Below, piece by piece: positions 9,534 through 18,624 of a stretch of DNA of 64,000 bases. The stretch is from G965212025 sp965237985. Its GTDB lineage: Bacteria > Pseudomonadota > Gammaproteobacteria > Poriferisulfidales > Oxydemutatoraceae. The stretch is taken from assembly GCA_965237985.1 (NCBI GenBank), contig OZ250161.1, forward strand, positions 310,001-374,000. Direction: 5' to 3'. A program made the translations under genes and the position numbers. The notes under the pieces are model-generated. The model saw only the letters and a list, made by a program, of their open reading frames with translations. It was not told the DNA's origin and ran no database searches. Numbering within the stretch: the stretch's first letter is position 1; every line of letters starts with the position of its first letter.

Positions 9534-10934
9534 ATGACTGAGGCATTGTCGTCCCTTACCGTAATTTTCACTGAATTTTACTATTGGGTAACCGTAGTGT
9601 TCATGTTCTTGATACATGTTGGTTTTTGTATGTATGAGGTCGCTGCTTCCAGGCGCAAGAATCACATGCACACTTTGTTGAAGAACACGATGTTGATCCC
9701 ACTGATCACCATCACCTTCTTCTTTTTCGGGTGGTGGATATACTTTGCATTTCCAAATGGCCCCGGAATTCTTGGTGGACTGGTCGCTGCGCCATGGGCC
9801 ACCCCCTGGAGTGAACTGATGGGGACGCACATGGGTGGCACGCCAGCGACTGATAGCCTGACGTCGGACGACACAATCTTCTGGTCCCGGATTAACGGCG
9901 TTTTCTGGGCCGCGTTCCTGCTCTTTTCCTGGACGGCGGCATCGATTGTTTCGGGTTCTGTGATTGAAAGGATACGCTCAGGTGCTTTCTGGTTTCTGGC
10001 AGTTCTCATCGGTTCGGTTTTCTGGATTATCGATGCTTCGTGGGGATGGCACCCGGAGGGCTGGATGGTACAAAAGCTGGGTTACCACGATGCCTATGCT
10101 TCCGGCGTCATTCACGCCATCGCGGGCGGCTTCGCCTTGGGTATCCTCGCTGTGTTGGGGCCGCGAATCGGCAAGTTCAATGCCGACGGATCGGCGAATC
10201 AAATCAGACCGCATAATCCTTGGCTGGCGGCGCTCGGACTCTTTTTAATCTATACCGGGTTTTGGGGGTTCTATGCCGCGTGTAATGTTCCCATCATCGA
10301 CGTGCAAAGTGGTGACGGAGTCTTCTTTTCCGCCACGAACATCTACCTTGGGCCAACCTCTCTCTCAGCGATTACTTTCAACTTTTTAATGTCCCTCTCA
10401 GGAGGCTTGCTGGCCGGGTATTTTGTTTCGAAGGGTGATGCCTTCTGGACCTACTCCTCAGGTTTGGCCGGCATCATCGCGGCATCCGCTGGAAACGATC
10501 TTTACCACCCGATCCAGGCGATGTTCGTTGCTGCGGCCGGAGTGATCATTATGTACAAACTCCACTATTGGGTTGAGCGAAAGTTCAAGATAGACGATGC
10601 CGTTGGTGCGATTGCTGTGCATGGCTATGCCGGGTTTTTCGGACTCATAGCTGCTGGTTTCCTGCTCTGGGGCTATCCGTCTTCGCCCAACCCCGATTAC
10701 GCGGCAATCAATCCCATCGGGCAGTTTATCGGTGCCTTGATCATGTTTGGGCTTCTGGGATTCATTCCGGCCTTCATCGTTTCCAAGGCCCTCAAAGCCG
10801 CAGATCTCTTGCGCATACCAAAAGAGATCGAGCTGGCGGGTCTGGACTTTAGGGCTGAGGAAACGGCTGAAGCCGACGAAAAAACGCTCGCTGCCGCAAA
10901 CAAGGAAGCCGTGCGTACGTTGGACGCGTCGTGA
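9534..10934 (+). CDS. amt: Ammonium / methylammonium transporter (Amt family)
   Basis: A 466-residue polytopic membrane protein with about 11 hydrophobic helices. Family features include WGWHPEGWM..HDAYASGVIHAIAGG with the first pore His region, GLFLIYTGFWGFYAACN and a later IAVHGYAGFFGLIAAG carrying the second conserved His. It lacks an obvious cleavable signal; the first helix is close to the N-terminus. Start ATG 9534 follows GAGGAG. It lies downstream of mgsABC, so it probably supplies ammonium or methylammonium to the adjacent ligases. No glnK/PII gene is adjacent; instead a 68-residue membrane protein gene follows 22 bp later. Confidence 0.93.
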   Translation: MTEALSSLTVIFTEFYYWVTVVFMFLIHVGFCMYEVAASRRKNHMHTLLKNTMLIPLITITFFFFGWWIYFAFPNGPGILGGLVAAPWATPWSELMGTHMGGTPATDSLTSDDTIFWSRINGVFWAAFLLFSWTAASIVSGSVIERIRSGAFWFLAVLIGSVFWIIDASWGWHPEGWMVQKLGYHDAYASGVIHAIAGGFALGILAVLGPRIGKFNADGSANQIRPHNPWLAALGLFLIYTGFWGFYAACNVPIIDVQSGDGVFFSATNIYLGPTSLSAITFNFLMSLSGGLLAGYFVSKGDAFWTYSSGLAGIIAASAGNDLYHPIQAMFVAAAGVIIMYKLHYWVERKFKIDDAVGAIAVHGYAGFFGLIAAGFLLWGYPSSPNPDYAAINPIGQFIGALIMFGLLGFIPAFIVSKALKAADLLRIPKEIELAGLDFRAEETAEADEKTLAAANKEAVRTLDAS

Positions 10935-10956
10935 CGTCACATAAGGAGAAATAGAA

Positions 10957-11163
10957 ATGACAACTGGAAATTTTGAAAACTTTGCGGGCGAAATTGCTGA
11001 GATTGGCCCCATGTATCCTTTTGTCGGCAGCGAAGGCTTGCTTGTGGTGGTCGGGCTGGTTTTTTGGATTGCTTGGCACATTTGGCAAACCATCCACGAA
11101 AGCAAAACCTATGATGAGGACAGTTCTGCCGCCAGAAAGCACATCTCCCAGACAATGAAATAG
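10957..11163 (+). CDS. Small single-span membrane protein after amt
   Basis: A 68-residue protein starting at ATG 10957 behind AAGGAG, 22 bp after amt. One hydrophobic helix (GLLVVVGLVFWIAWHIWQTI) is flanked by a short N-terminal segment and a charged C-terminal tail. It is very likely co-transcribed with amt. I do not recognise a family. A small membrane partner or stabiliser of the transporter is plausible but inferred only from position. The hairpin at 11185-11225 follows it and may end the transcript. Confidence 0.75.
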   Translation: MTTGNFENFAGEIAEIGPMYPFVGSEGLLVVVGLVFWIAWHIWQTIHESKTYDEDSSAARKHISQTMK

Positions 11164-11184
11164 GCTGGCTTGCCCGGTGCCTGA

Positions 11185-11225
11185 TTCCACAGTGGGAGTG
11201 GGGAAGTCCCCCATTTCCTGTGGAA
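11185..11225 (+). terminator. Long hairpin after the amt operon
   Basis: TTCCACA at 11185 pairs with TGTGGAA ending at 11225, and the interior GGGAGTGGGG pairs with CCCCCATTTCC around a GAAGT-type loop, giving a near-continuous hairpin of about 18 pairs. There is no T tract after it, so it could be a terminator-like or mRNA-stabilising structure rather than a standard intrinsic terminator. Confidence 0.4.
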
Positions 11226-11235
11226 GCGCCAGGCC

Positions 11236-11787
11236 TTGGTGGTTCTGGGCTTGCCTGTTGGGTCGTTAGCCGCTTTTTTGGGGTATTGTGTGGTGGGGGT
11301 TCGTGGTGCACTGAGCAGCCTTCCGGCGAAGTTTGGGCTTCTCCTTGCCAGTGTTTTAGTGGTTGGTGTATTGGCTTCCTATTATGTTTTTCGCTATTAC
11401 GATTGCACGTGGCATCGCCAATTCAGAGAGCAACTTCACCAAGAGATTGGTTCTGCACATAGAGATGGTCAGGCGTTCAGACTGGCGCAAGTGACGGATT
11501 TTCAATGGGACCGGGTACGTATTTCGCCCCACTTTATGCCGCCAGAGAAAGTGGCGGACTGTCCTTTTGGCTGGGACTGGTCGGGCCAGGAACGCCGGAC
11601 ACTGGCAGAAAATGGAAACTTGGCAATTCTGATTTTTAGCGTTGACGATCAAGTGGTTTCGTATGCGGAGTTGAGGAACGATTGGGCGGATTTTAGTGCT
11701 GTCGCCGGGTCCTGGTCGCCGGAGTCCGCAGTGTTCAATGTGCGAAAGTCTTTTGACGGACTACAGCTTGAAGATGCACTGCCGTGA
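11236..11787 (+). CDS. Hypothetical membrane-anchored protein
   Basis: An open frame of 183 codons starting at TTG 11236, with no clear ribosome binding site. The N-terminal third has two hydrophobic stretches (around GLPVGSLAAFLGYCVVG and FGLLLASVLVVGVLASYYVF), followed by a soluble domain with two Cys (CTWH and DCPFGWDW). A shorter start inside the first helix is possible. It lies between the amt operon and the BRCT gene. I do not recognise it. The regular hydrophobic-then-soluble layout argues for a real protein, but the weak start keeps confidence modest. Confidence 0.45.
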   Translation: MVVLGLPVGSLAAFLGYCVVGVRGALSSLPAKFGLLLASVLVVGVLASYYVFRYYDCTWHRQFREQLHQEIGSAHRDGQAFRLAQVTDFQWDRVRISPHFMPPEKVADCPFGWDWSGQERRTLAENGNLAILIFSVDDQVVSYAELRNDWADFSAVAGSWSPESAVFNVRKSFDGLQLEDALP

Positions 11788-12476
11788 CTGAGTTACTTTG
11801 CTCATCACCCATAAGTCTGGTCCTGTTGTTGCACGGCGGCACCTGCGAACGATTTAGGTGAGTGCCTTGGCTGCTAAGCGTGTGGCTCGCGTGGTTGGGA
11901 AGTGGCAAAAAAATTGGGAATGTACAGCAAAAAGCGAAGCCAGACTCGGAAAGGACAATACGAGGAAGCCAATCAGGCTTCGGCTTTGATCAGCTTGTCG
12001 GGAGGATGGAATTTTCTCTTTCATGTGGCTTCATAGAATCCTTTTCATTGGCCACGAACCGAGCGATGAATGGCCACTCAATATCTTATTGGACTTGCTT
12101 GCGAGCTTATATAATAGGTTATCGAGAACGTTTCGAGTCACTGAGGGATAGTGGCACATTCAATTTGTGAGCGTAGGTGCAGACATTGCGTCTAAACTGT
12201 CAACCGGCTGGGGCTGACAAAGTGAAAGAATTTAATAATTTGACTTATATCAATGTTTGTAACTGATACCACCACTCCAGCTGATGTTATCAGCGTTTGC
12301 AGGCAATGAAGCGTCTTGCGATAGATAAATAAAAACGATCCATGAAAAAGTCTGTTCTTTTGCTTTGCTTGATTTGCATAAGCATTTTGGCTTGATTGAA
12401 AATCTCGCTTGTGTTCGGCACAGGAGATTAGCCAGTCAGGGTTATTGAAATAAAAAAATGTTTGGAGCTGGTGTTC
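11788..12476. other. Intergenic region, possible promoter
   Basis: About 690 bp without a convincing gene, becoming AT-richer toward the BRCT gene. A TTGGAC/TATAAT pair (12089-12094 and 12110-12115, 15-bp spacing) could be a sigma-70 promoter, but it lies about 360 bp ahead of the next start codon. Nothing else is recognised. Confidence 0.35.
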
Positions 12477-13106
12477 ATGGATAGACATATGAGATATAGC
12501 CGTAAACGTGTCAGTGAGCGACGTGTTGATGAATTAATAGGTATTAGTAGAGGTATGATTGCCGACGGCGTATTAACTCGAAGTGAGGTCGTGTATTTAA
12601 TGGATTGGTTGATACGCTGTAAAAAAAGTATTGATGATTGTGGGATAATTGATGAATATTTCAACAAGGCCAGTAATATTCTTAGTGACAATGTCATCAC
12701 CGAGCAAGAACTAAGCGAGTTGTTTATAGACCTCAGTAATTTAGCGGGCGATTCGCCTACTTTTGATGAAAGAGTATCGTCGCCTTATTTGCCTGTTGAT
12801 GATCCTTTGCCGACAGTTATCTTCGATGATAAAACTTTTTGTTTTACTGGCAGGACTTGTTTTGGTTTCAGGACACAGTGTCAACATGCAATTCTTAGCT
12901 TGGGTGGAATTGTCATAACAAATATTTCAAAAAAATTGGATTATCTTGTTATTGGTACGGGGGTAACCGAAAGTTGGATGCATCAAAGTTATGGTCGTAA
13001 AATTGAACGGGCCGTGGAGTATCGTAAAAGTGGACTTCCGTTGGCTATAATCACTGAGGTGCATTGGGTTAGTGCTCCGGAAATGCAGAAAAAATTTGCA
13101 AAATAA
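12477..13106 (+). CDS. BRCT-domain protein
   Basis: A 209-residue protein from ATG 12477, chosen because GGAG lies nine bases upstream; the same frame also opens at TTG 12462. The N-terminal half (VDELIGISRGMIADGVLTRSE and similar) is a helical domain found in front of BRCT in some bacterial proteins. The C-terminal half is a BRCT domain: TFCFTGRTCF, ILSLGGIVITNISKKLDYLVIG and a terminal VHWVSA. BRCT domains of this type occur in DNA ligases and exonucleases and bind DNA ends or proteins; the partner here is unknown. Base composition is clearly AT-richer than the neighbouring mgs/mgd genes, with ATA, TTA and AGT codons, consistent with acquisition from elsewhere. Confidence 0.85.
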   Translation: MDRHMRYSRKRVSERRVDELIGISRGMIADGVLTRSEVVYLMDWLIRCKKSIDDCGIIDEYFNKASNILSDNVITEQELSELFIDLSNLAGDSPTFDERVSSPYLPVDDPLPTVIFDDKTFCFTGRTCFGFRTQCQHAILSLGGIVITNISKKLDYLVIGTGVTESWMHQSYGRKIERAVEYRKSGLPLAIITEVHWVSAPEMQKKFAK

Positions 13107-13451
13107 GCGGATAAAATGGATGACTGGTCCATGGATCAGAGCAGATCACTTGTGTCAGTTGTTCTTTTATCTGGGCTGGATCGGGCTGATTTTTTGAGCC
13201 ATCGTTCAGGATGAAAGTGAGACCAATTCCTTTTGTTAGGTGCAGTCGGTGTTGGTGTGGAAGTGGATTTTGAACTCCCCGGTGGTTTGCTTCCCGGAAT
13301 GGAGTTGGGTCCGAGCCATGATGCGGGAAAAGAAGGGGATGCCATGCGCGGATTGTGGTGCATGCGCTCTCTTCAGGAATGCACAGTGTCCAAATTCAAG
13401 GTGTGACGGTTTGACCTGGAAAAGCGGTTTTTTTATTGGCTACCTTGCCTG
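13107..13451. other. Intergenic region before mgdA
   Basis: 345 bp between the BRCT gene and mgdA. A 57-codon stretch without stops around 13220-13400 has no good start and no recognisable product. No clear promoter or terminator was found. Confidence 0.4.
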
Positions 13452-14693
13452 ATGCCATTCGGTCTTTTGCAATATGGTTTGTCCAGGCGCTACCCAGCCA
13501 GGCGAGACATTCCTGGACGTCGACCGCTGAAAAAGCGTTATGACGTCGTCATCATCGGGGGGGGCGGGCATGGATTGTCCACCGCTTACTATTTAGCCAA
13601 GCAGCATGGAATCACCGATGTCGCGGTGCTCGAAAAAGGCTACATTGGGGGCGGCAACACCGGTAGAAACACCGCAGTCATCCGCTCGAATTATTTATCT
13701 CCCGAATCAATCGCTTTTTACCAGGCCTCGGTGAAAATGTATGAAGGCCTTGCCAATGAACTCGGCTACAACATGCTTTACTCCAAGCGAGGTCAACTCA
13801 CGCTTGCTCATTCCAACAGCACCCTGAGGACATTTCGATTGCGTGCCGAGACCGGTAAACACTTGGGTGTTCGTTTGGAATTGGTGGACTGTGACCGGGT
13901 GCGGGAAATCGTGCCTTTTCTGAATATGTCCCATGACGCACGCTTGCCGATCTGTGGTGGCTTGTGGCATGCGGACGGGGGGACAGCGCGACATGACGCA
14001 GTTGCCTGGGGATACGCGCGCCGGGCATGGGAGCTTGGGGTTGAAATTCACCAAGGTACGGAAGTGACGGGAATACGGAAGCGTGGCGACCGCGTGACTG
14101 GTATTGCCACGAATCGTGGCGAACTGGTTTGCGAACATATCGTCCAGGCGGTTGCGGGCATGAGTACGGTTGTCGCACGCCTGGCTGGACTTCGCCTGCC
14201 GATCCGTGTTTATCCTTTGCAGGCCATGGTGACTACGCCGGTCAAGCCATTCCTCGACCCGTTGGTGAGCTCTGCCGGTCTGCACGCTTATTTTTCCCAA
14301 ACGGCCAGGGGTGAAGTCGTCATTGGTGGGGGGTCGGATCCCTACGAGTTGTATTCGACCAGGTCAACGCTTGATTTGAAGGAAATACTGATCGCCAGCA
14401 CCTTGGAATTGTTTCCGTTCCTAGCCAAGGTAAGCATTCTTCGTCAATGGGCGGGTATAACCGACATGACCCCGGACTATGCTCCGATCATGGGAGAAAG
14501 CCCGGTCAGGAACTACTGGCTGGATGCGGGTTGGGGGACCTGGGGATTCAAGGCAATCCCAATCGCCGGCAAATGTATGGCTGAAACAGTCGCGCATGGG
14601 CGTTTGCCAGAACTGGCTCGCCCGTTCCGACTCGAGCGATTCCACGCGTTTGAATTGCTGGATGAAGCGGGTGCGACCGCTGCGAGCCACTGA
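13452..14693 (+). CDS. mgdA: N-methylglutamate dehydrogenase subunit A (SoxB-like)
   Basis: A 413-residue flavoprotein equivalent to the beta subunit of heterotetrameric sarcosine oxidase. YDVVIIGGGGHGLSTAYYLA binds FAD; GGNTGRNTAVIRSNY and GGTARHDAVAWGYARRA are SoxB hallmarks, the His of RHDAV being the covalent FMN attachment site in sarcosine oxidase. The N-terminal 30 residues before the FAD motif match the usual SoxB leader, supporting ATG 13452. It is expected to oxidise N-methylglutamate to glutamate in a complex with MgdBCD. The stop overlaps an ATG (TGATG), and mgdB starts 16 bases later. Confidence 0.94.
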   Translation: MPFGLLQYGLSRRYPARRDIPGRRPLKKRYDVVIIGGGGHGLSTAYYLAKQHGITDVAVLEKGYIGGGNTGRNTAVIRSNYLSPESIAFYQASVKMYEGLANELGYNMLYSKRGQLTLAHSNSTLRTFRLRAETGKHLGVRLELVDCDRVREIVPFLNMSHDARLPICGGLWHADGGTARHDAVAWGYARRAWELGVEIHQGTEVTGIRKRGDRVTGIATNRGELVCEHIVQAVAGMSTVVARLAGLRLPIRVYPLQAMVTTPVKPFLDPLVSSAGLHAYFSQTARGEVVIGGGSDPYELYSTRSTLDLKEILIASTLELFPFLAKVSILRQWAGITDMTPDYAPIMGESPVRNYWLDAGWGTWGFKAIPIAGKCMAETVAHGRLPELARPFRLERFHAFELLDEAGATAASH

Positions 14694-14709
14694 TGAAGGG
14701 TATCGGGGG

Positions 14710-14997
14710 ATGAAAATACTGCATTGTCCTATGAATGGCCCGCGCAACATAAATGAATTCGTGTGTTTCGGTGAAGTGGATGCGTCCTCTCATGACTTGG
14801 GTAATAGTGACGAGAAATGGATTGCCCGTTTATGGGCGCACGACACAATCATGGGCCGGAGGTTGGAGTGGTGGTGCCACACGGCGAGTTCCTACTGGTT
14901 TGTCGCCGAGCGCGATACGGTGACCGATGAGGTGATCAGAACATTCCCTGCAAAGGAACTGTTTGGGTCGCATAACCGAGACGACACAAGTGAATAA
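14710..14997 (+). CDS. mgdB: N-methylglutamate dehydrogenase subunit B (SoxD-like)
   Basis: A 95-residue small subunit, start ATG 14710 with AAGGG nine bases upstream; a longer frame reading back into mgdA is a shadow. The N-terminus KILHCPMNGPRNINEFVCFGE and the later RLEWWCHTASSYWFVAERD align with SoxD. SoxD in sarcosine oxidase binds zinc through a CPxCG pair plus a His and Cys near the WW(Y/C)H..GC segment. Here the second Cys is Asn (CPMNG) and the later Cys is Ser, so the zinc site appears lost or remodelled. It overlaps the start of mgdC by 35 bases if the TTG start of mgdC is used. Confidence 0.9.
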   Translation: MKILHCPMNGPRNINEFVCFGEVDASSHDLGNSDEKWIARLWAHDTIMGRRLEWWCHTASSYWFVAERDTVTDEVIRTFPAKELFGSHNRDDTSE

Positions 14998-17884
14998 CCT
15001 TCGCCTTGGGGAGGCCTTGCTCATTGATCGCGAAAGGCCACTTGGGTTTCGTTTTGAGGGCAGGTACTATCTCGGCTACGCCGGTGACAGCGTGGCCAGC
15101 GCTCTGGCCGCCAACCAGGTCAGCATGCTGTCGCGGTCATTCAAATACCACCGGCCGCGGGGCTTGTCATCATTAGTGGGTGGGGACGCAAACACCTTGT
15201 TGCAGATTGGTGATGAGCCGAATGTGTTTGCTGACTTGCGGCCACTGGCTGAAGGCATGGAAATCACCGCCCAGAACTATACTGGAAGCCTCGAAAAAGA
15301 CCGGGAGGCGTGGCTGTCATACTTTTCACGCTTTTTGCCGGTCGGCTTCTACTACAAGGCCTTCTTTCGTCCTCGAGGTATTTGGGGGTGGTTGTGGGAA
15401 CCTCTGTTTCGGAAAAAAACAGGGTTGGGGACCGTTGATTATTCCGCACGAGCGGCTGACTGCGACAAGGTCTACAGTTTCTACGACGTAGCCGTGGTTG
15501 GTGGCGGCCCCGCTGGCCTTGCGGCGGCGCTGGCTGCGGCAAGCGCTGGAGCGCAAACACTGGTCGTGGAGGAAAGTCCTGTTTTGGGGGGCTCGTTGAA
15601 TTGGTCTAGATTTGCCGACCCTGTTCAGCAGTCCAGTTTGGGCAGGGAACTGCTGGATGAGATTGCCGGCAGTCCGAATATCGAAATCCTTAGCGGTGCG
15701 GTTTGCACTGGCTGGTTCGCGGATAACTGGCTATCCGTCATTCGCGGCAACCGCATGTTCAAAGTACGCGCCCGTGAACTGGTTCTGGCTACCGGCACAC
15801 TGGAACAGCACGTTGTGTTCCGCAACAACGACCTGCCCGGCATCATGCTGGTTTCCACTGCGCAAAGATTGCTCAAGCTTTACGGGATATGTCCGGGCAA
15901 AAAAGCCGTCGTCCTCACTGAGAGTTCCGAAGGTTACGTCGCGGCACTCGACCTTGCTGATGCCGGCTGCGAAGTCGTTGCCGTCGTTGATATGCGTGCC
16001 GAGCCACCGGAGTGCACCTTGTCGCAAGAGGTCAAATCTCGCGCCATGCGAACCATCGTCGGAAGTGCCGTATACGAGGCGAACTCTCGGGGCAGGCGAC
16101 TCGATTCGGTCCTTGTCTCCTCTATTGTTGCCCGCGGGGTTTGCCAACCCTCCTCTGAAAATCTGGCTTGCGATCTGCTGTGCATGTCCGGCGGTCGAAT
16201 GCCGGCGTACCAACTGGCGCTGCTGGCCGGAGGAAAACTGAGTCACGACGATGATCTTTCGCTTTTCGGGATTGTCGATCTGCCCAAGCACGTTCAGAGT
16301 GCCGGTTCCATAAATGGCTACCACGATCTTGATGCTCTGCTGCTTGATGGCAGACGTGCCGGCCATGAGGTGGCAACATCTTTGGGTTTAGCGTCTTCTG
16401 GCCCGAAGATGCCTCCAGAAAGTTCGCGCAAAAGACCCAATTTCGACTGGCCCATTTTCCCCCATCCGAAGGGCAAGGAATTTGTGGACTTTGATGAGGA
16501 TTTGCAAATCAGCGACATCCTCAACGCCTGCGCTGACGGATATGATGAGCTGGAGCTTGTCAAGCGCTATTCAACCGTTGGGATGGGGCCTTCGCAGGGC
16601 AGGCACTCGGCGCTGCCGACTGCCCGCATTGTGGCACAGGCGACATCACGGACTCTTTCCGAATGCGGTGTGACTACCGCCCGCCCACCGTTGCGGCCGG
16701 AACGTCTTGATGTGCTGGCTGGCCGCAATTTCCAGCCCGAGCGGCGCACCGCCATGCACCATCGTCATCTTGAGGCAGGGGCTTCAATGATGCCGGTTGG
16801 CTTGTGGTGGCGCCCAGCATTCTACGGAGAAAAGTCCCAGGCTTCCGAATGCATACGCCGTGAAACGCTTGCAATCCGTAACGGCGTTGGGGTAATCGAC
16901 GTGTCCACACTGGGAAAAATAGAAGTCCGCGGTGCCGAAGCCGGGGAATTTCTGGATCGCGTCTACACCTTTTCCTACAAACGACAAAGGGTGGGAACGA
17001 CACGATATTTGTTGATGGCCAATGAACACGGAGTAGTGATTGACGATGGCATCTCCGCTAGGCTTTCGGACAAACATTACTACATCACAACCACGACAGG
17101 GGGGGCTGACTCTATCTTTCGCACCCTTCTCTGGTGGAATGCGCAGTGGCAACTGGATGTGGATTTGGCAAACCTTACGTCGGCATATGCGGGCATCAAC
17201 ATCGCTGGCCCCGATTCACGTGCTGTGTTGAAAACCCTTTGTCCCGGTGTCGATTTATCTGGTGAGGCTTTCCCCTATCTGGCGGTGCAAAACGGTTCAG
17301 TTGCCGATATCCCCGCACGTATTTTGAGAGTGGGCTTTGTCGGCGAACTCGGCTACGAGGTTCACGTTCTGGCACCGCAAGGTGAGGCCTTGTGGGATGC
17401 GATGCTTGCAGCTGGTCGTGAATTTCAGATTTGTTCCGTCGGGGTCGAGGCGCAGCGTCAGCTTCGGCTTGAAAAAGGCCACGTCATCATCGGCCAGGAC
17501 ACTGACGCGAACACCACGGTTCACGAAATTCAGATGAGCTGGGCAATTGCGAAAAAGGAACCCTGCTTTGCAGGTGGCCGTTCGGTTGCCATTCGCGGGA
17601 AATTGCCACTCAGGCGAAAACTGGTGGGCTTCACTTGTGCGGGGGATGGCGAGGCCGCGCCATTGGAGTCGAACCTGATCATTGAGGCTGGTGAAGTGGT
17701 CGGGCATGTCACGTCGGCAGGATATTCGCCAACATTGGAAAAAACCGTGGGTCTGGCGTTTGCCAGACCCGGTGTAGTGCCCGGTGACCAGATGCTGATC
17801 AAGCTGGAAAATGGAGAACTGGTTCCCGTGACTGTCGCCCAAGCGCCTTTCTACGATCCTGATAACGAGAGGCAGAAAATGTAA
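14963..17884 (+). CDS. mgdC: N-methylglutamate dehydrogenase subunit C (SoxA-like)
   Basis: A 973-residue large subunit. Order: N-terminal ferredoxin-like domain (RPLGFRFEGRYYLGYAGDS to SFKYHRPRGL), a pyridine-nucleotide/FAD domain with VAVVGGGPAGLAAALAAASA near residue 175, a central linker, and a C-terminal aminomethyltransferase (GcvT-type) domain from about residue 590 (LWWRPAFYGE, GVIDVSTLGKIEVRGA, FVGELGYEVH). The last domain would pass the methyl carbon to tetrahydrofolate. Start is TTG 14963 because AAGGA lies five bases upstream; GTG 14990 is the alternative. The ferredoxin-like region has no Cys ligand set, as in other SoxA proteins. Its stop overlaps the mgdD start (ATGTAATGA). Confidence 0.95.
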   Translation: MGRITETTQVNNLRLGEALLIDRERPLGFRFEGRYYLGYAGDSVASALAANQVSMLSRSFKYHRPRGLSSLVGGDANTLLQIGDEPNVFADLRPLAEGMEITAQNYTGSLEKDREAWLSYFSRFLPVGFYYKAFFRPRGIWGWLWEPLFRKKTGLGTVDYSARAADCDKVYSFYDVAVVGGGPAGLAAALAAASAGAQTLVVEESPVLGGSLNWSRFADPVQQSSLGRELLDEIAGSPNIEILSGAVCTGWFADNWLSVIRGNRMFKVRARELVLATGTLEQHVVFRNNDLPGIMLVSTAQRLLKLYGICPGKKAVVLTESSEGYVAALDLADAGCEVVAVVDMRAEPPECTLSQEVKSRAMRTIVGSAVYEANSRGRRLDSVLVSSIVARGVCQPSSENLACDLLCMSGGRMPAYQLALLAGGKLSHDDDLSLFGIVDLPKHVQSAGSINGYHDLDALLLDGRRAGHEVATSLGLASSGPKMPPESSRKRPNFDWPIFPHPKGKEFVDFDEDLQISDILNACADGYDELELVKRYSTVGMGPSQGRHSALPTARIVAQATSRTLSECGVTTARPPLRPERLDVLAGRNFQPERRTAMHHRHLEAGASMMPVGLWWRPAFYGEKSQASECIRRETLAIRNGVGVIDVSTLGKIEVRGAEAGEFLDRVYTFSYKRQRVGTTRYLLMANEHGVVIDDGISARLSDKHYYITTTTGGADSIFRTLLWWNAQWQLDVDLANLTSAYAGINIAGPDSRAVLKTLCPGVDLSGEAFPYLAVQNGSVADIPARILRVGFVGELGYEVHVLAPQGEALWDAMLAAGREFQICSVGVEAQRQLRLEKGHVIIGQDTDANTTVHEIQMSWAIAKKEPCFAGGRSVAIRGKLPLRRKLVGFTCAGDGEAAPLESNLIIEAGEVVGHVTSAGYSPTLEKTVGLAFARPGVVPGDQMLIKLENGELVPVTVAQAPFYDPDNERQKM

Positions 17885-18615
17885 TGAACGAAGGAAATGT
17901 GCAGGCAGGCGACTTTCTTTCGCGTTCGCCGATTTATCGTGCCTTGCTGGCACAGGGAGCCAGGTTTCGGGCCTTGGGCAATACCGCGATTGCTGCCAGC
18001 TACGGTGGGAAGAAGGCTACGGCGGCCCGCCGTGAGCAGTTAGGTCTTGCTGACCTGTCTCCTTTGTCGCGTGTCGGATTCAAAGGACGGGGGGTGCTTG
18101 ATTGGTTGCGCAAGCAGCGATTGCAGGTCCCGGACCGTAATGGCACCGTTGCCACGCAGAGCGACGGCAGTCTTCTGGCACGGTTGACTGACGGAGAAAT
18201 GCTGGTTTTGGAGGCTCTGGATGGACGTGCAGGAGCTTGCGAAGCATTGAGCGAAGAACATGCTCGAGAGATGCCACAGGAATGCTATTTTGTGCCGCGC
18301 CACGCGTCACATGCCTGGTTCCTTGTCAGCGGCAAGCGGGCGAGCGAGATGTTTGCGAAATTATGCGCGCTTGATTTGCGTTCCAGGAATTTTCCGATTG
18401 CCAGCGTTGCCCAGACCGTGATCGCCGGTGTTTCCGGCTTTATAATTCGCGCAGGCATAGGAAGCTGTCCGGCTTTTCACTTGTTGGTGGATGTTTCGCT
18501 GGCGGAATATGTCTGGAGCTGTTTGCTGGACGCGAAGGCCGAATTCAACGGTGCTCTCGTCGGGTATGACGACTTGATCGGCATGTGTGCCGAAGGCCAC
18601 AGGGAGGAAGAATGA
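17884..18615 (+). CDS. mgdD: N-methylglutamate dehydrogenase subunit D (SoxG-like)
   Basis: A 243-residue gamma subunit. RREQLGLADLSPLSRVGFKG and the closing DVSLAEYVWSCLLDAKAEF resemble SoxG, a diverged GcvT-fold subunit that has lost catalysis and helps assemble the tetramer. ATG 17884 shares one base with the mgdC stop, so translation is coupled. It is nine bases upstream of gmaS. The family is poorly conserved; identification rests on both sequence and position in the mgdABCD set. Confidence 0.9.
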   Translation: MNEGNVQAGDFLSRSPIYRALLAQGARFRALGNTAIAASYGGKKATAARREQLGLADLSPLSRVGFKGRGVLDWLRKQRLQVPDRNGTVATQSDGSLLARLTDGEMLVLEALDGRAGACEALSEEHAREMPQECYFVPRHASHAWFLVSGKRASEMFAKLCALDLRSRNFPIASVAQTVIAGVSGFIIRAGIGSCPAFHLLVDVSLAEYVWSCLLDAKAEFNGALVGYDDLIGMCAEGHREEE

Positions 18616-18624
18616 GAGAAGAAT

